This document shows positions 51,646 through 52,264 of a stretch of DNA of 52,264 nt, piece by piece. Each line of letters opens with the position of its first letter. Position 1 is the first letter of the stretch. The stretch spans positions 1-52,264 of the forward strand of contig JAQWLT010000054.1 of assembly GCA_029247205.1 (NCBI GenBank), read 5' to 3'. The notes under the pieces were generated by a model. The model ran no database searches. It had not been told where the DNA came from and was given only the letters and a program-made list of their open reading frames with translations. The position numbers and the translations under genes are program-made. Origin of the DNA: Phycisphaerales bacterium (GTDB lineage Bacteria > Planctomycetota > Phycisphaerae > Phycisphaerales > SM1A02).

Positions 51646-52264
51646 TTAGTAGCACCTGCGGTTAAAGGTGTAGTCGGCATCTTGATTAGCCCGCCTACCA
51701 AATGAGTGCGTAGCCACGGAATACAGTTCAACGTGGCATAGCCCCATCCGCCCACCTTTCCCAGTCGGGAGAGTGTTCGTCCTAGTGGTGGCGCAAGATG
51801 TCGGCGTTGAAGATACGGGGTTAATGCGGGGAACAGTAACCGCACTTCACGGAGCGGGACCTTTCGGACATCTCTGTTGCTTGGATTATTGAAGACAAAG
51901 TCAGTCCACAATAGGAGCCCCCTATCTCCGAGGAGGGCAGTTATTCGGTTGGCCAAAGCCATTCTCGCATTGTGATCAAGGATGCTCGAGAAGACAATAT
52001 TACAGATTATGACATCGAATGATGATCGCCCAAGATCTATTTTACAAGCGTCTCCACAGACTACCTTCGCCTGATTCCCAAGCCGTTCCCGTGTTGCCTC
52101 AGTGGCGTCTTGGCGAAGGTCCACTCCGACAAGGTGAGACACTGGGACGCCGAGCGATCCCATCCATTTAAGTTCCTCTCCTTCGCCACATCCGATGTCT
52201 AGTACATGAATAGCATCCATCGAAACGGAGTTCGCTCGGGAAACAAGAGATCTATAGATCTCTT
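51636..52264 (-). CDS. SAM-dependent methyltransferase (5' end beyond window)
   Basis: Motifs of a class I methyltransferase: VLDIGCGEGEE (motif I), VGVDLRQDATEA, VVCGDACKIDL and FDVIICNIVFSSILDHN, then LLLWTDFVFNN. An in-frame ATG at 52220 falls only seven residues before motif I, and the frame remains open through IYRSLVSRANSVS to the right edge. The true start is therefore probably outside, and about 209 residues are visible. Likely acts on the glycan or its lipid carrier; the substrate is unknown. It overlaps the following glycosyltransferase by 10 bases. Confidence 0.85.
   Translation of the reverse strand, partial: EIYRSLVSRANSVSMDAIHVLDIGCGEGEELKWMGSLGVPVSHLVGVDLRQDATEATRERLGNQAKVVCGDACKIDLGRSSFDVIICNIVFSSILDHNARMALANRITALLGDRGLLLWTDFVFNNPSNRDVRKVPLREVRLLFPALTPYLQRRHLAPPLGRTLSRLGKVGGWGYATLNCIPWLRTHLVGGLIKMPTTPLTAGATKCE
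52245..52264. repeat. perfect 20-base palindrome at the right edge
   Basis: The last 20 bases read AAGAGATCTATAGATCTCTT on both strands. They lie inside the open frame of the truncated methyltransferase gene. The position exactly at the end may be chance or may mark a contig end where an assembly stopped at an inverted repeat. Confidence 0.5.

Noticed and set aside
1-52264. tRNA genes, CRISPR arrays, insertion sequences, attachment sites, prophage
   Set aside because: I looked for cloverleaf-like segments with CCA ends, regularly spaced repeats, transposase motifs and terminal inverted repeats and found none. The XerD-type recombinase has normal housekeeping neighbours and no flanking repeats, so I do not call a mobile element.
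33599-52264. Genomic island of recent foreign origin
   Set aside because: The glycan locus mixes strands and has a chimeric gene, but base composition by eye is close to the flanks and there is no integrase, tRNA or repeat boundary, so recent transfer is not supported.

Overview
The window (52,264 bases, roughly 55% G+C by eye) is a gene-dense bacterial chromosome segment with no tRNA, rRNA, CRISPR array or insertion sequence that I can see. Gene content (type III glutamine synthetase, RND efflux, secreted FG-GAP and helical-repeat proteins, a sulfotransferase-rich glycan locus) and codon use suggest a Planctomycetota bacterium, possibly of the Phycisphaerae. That is inference from style, not from a phylogenetic marker.

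Bases 1-20,100 are mostly housekeeping: trpC (cut by the left edge), a CPBP membrane protease, trpS, a XerD-type recombinase, a secreted helical protein, a tRNA-dihydrouridine synthase, a small lipoprotein, a tightly coupled minus-strand operon panB > htrA-like protease > Dpp/Opp-type ATPase > thyA > folA, a second and larger secreted helical-repeat protein, glutamine synthetase III, gpmA, xthA and a secreted S9 prolyl oligopeptidase.

Bases 20,195-33,621 hold a complete tripartite RND pump (outer-membrane factor > adaptor > pump), an ABC-2 exporter pair followed by pepE, then tag, an isoaspartyl peptidase, a polyphosphate kinase with a large extra C-terminal region, and sixA.

Bases 33,599-52,264 form a surface-glycan locus with genes on both strands. 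It encodes UDP-sugar modification (epimerase; PglF-like dehydratase; PglE-like aminotransferase), a PglC-type initiating phosphoglycosyl transferase, three family-4 glycosyltransferases, a Wzz-like protein, a Wzy-like polymerase, a Wzx-like flippase, two intact sulfotransferases, two methyltransferases (one cut by the right edge) and a secreted FG-GAP protein. Together these fit a Wzx/Wzy-type, probably sulfated and methylated polysaccharide built on an undecaprenyl-linked amino sugar.

The observations most worth following are: (1) two secreted proteins that share a recurrent helical motif; (2) a PPK1 carrying about 226 extra residues; (3) an open chimeric reading frame joining a decayed sulfotransferase N-terminus to a glycosyltransferase C-terminus; (4) a TAnnnT box 6-10 bases before the start codon of eleven or more genes, suggesting leaderless mRNAs; (5) four tandem hairpins in an 80-base stretch upstream of xerD; and (6) an operon linking three folate-dependent enzymes with an HtrA protease.
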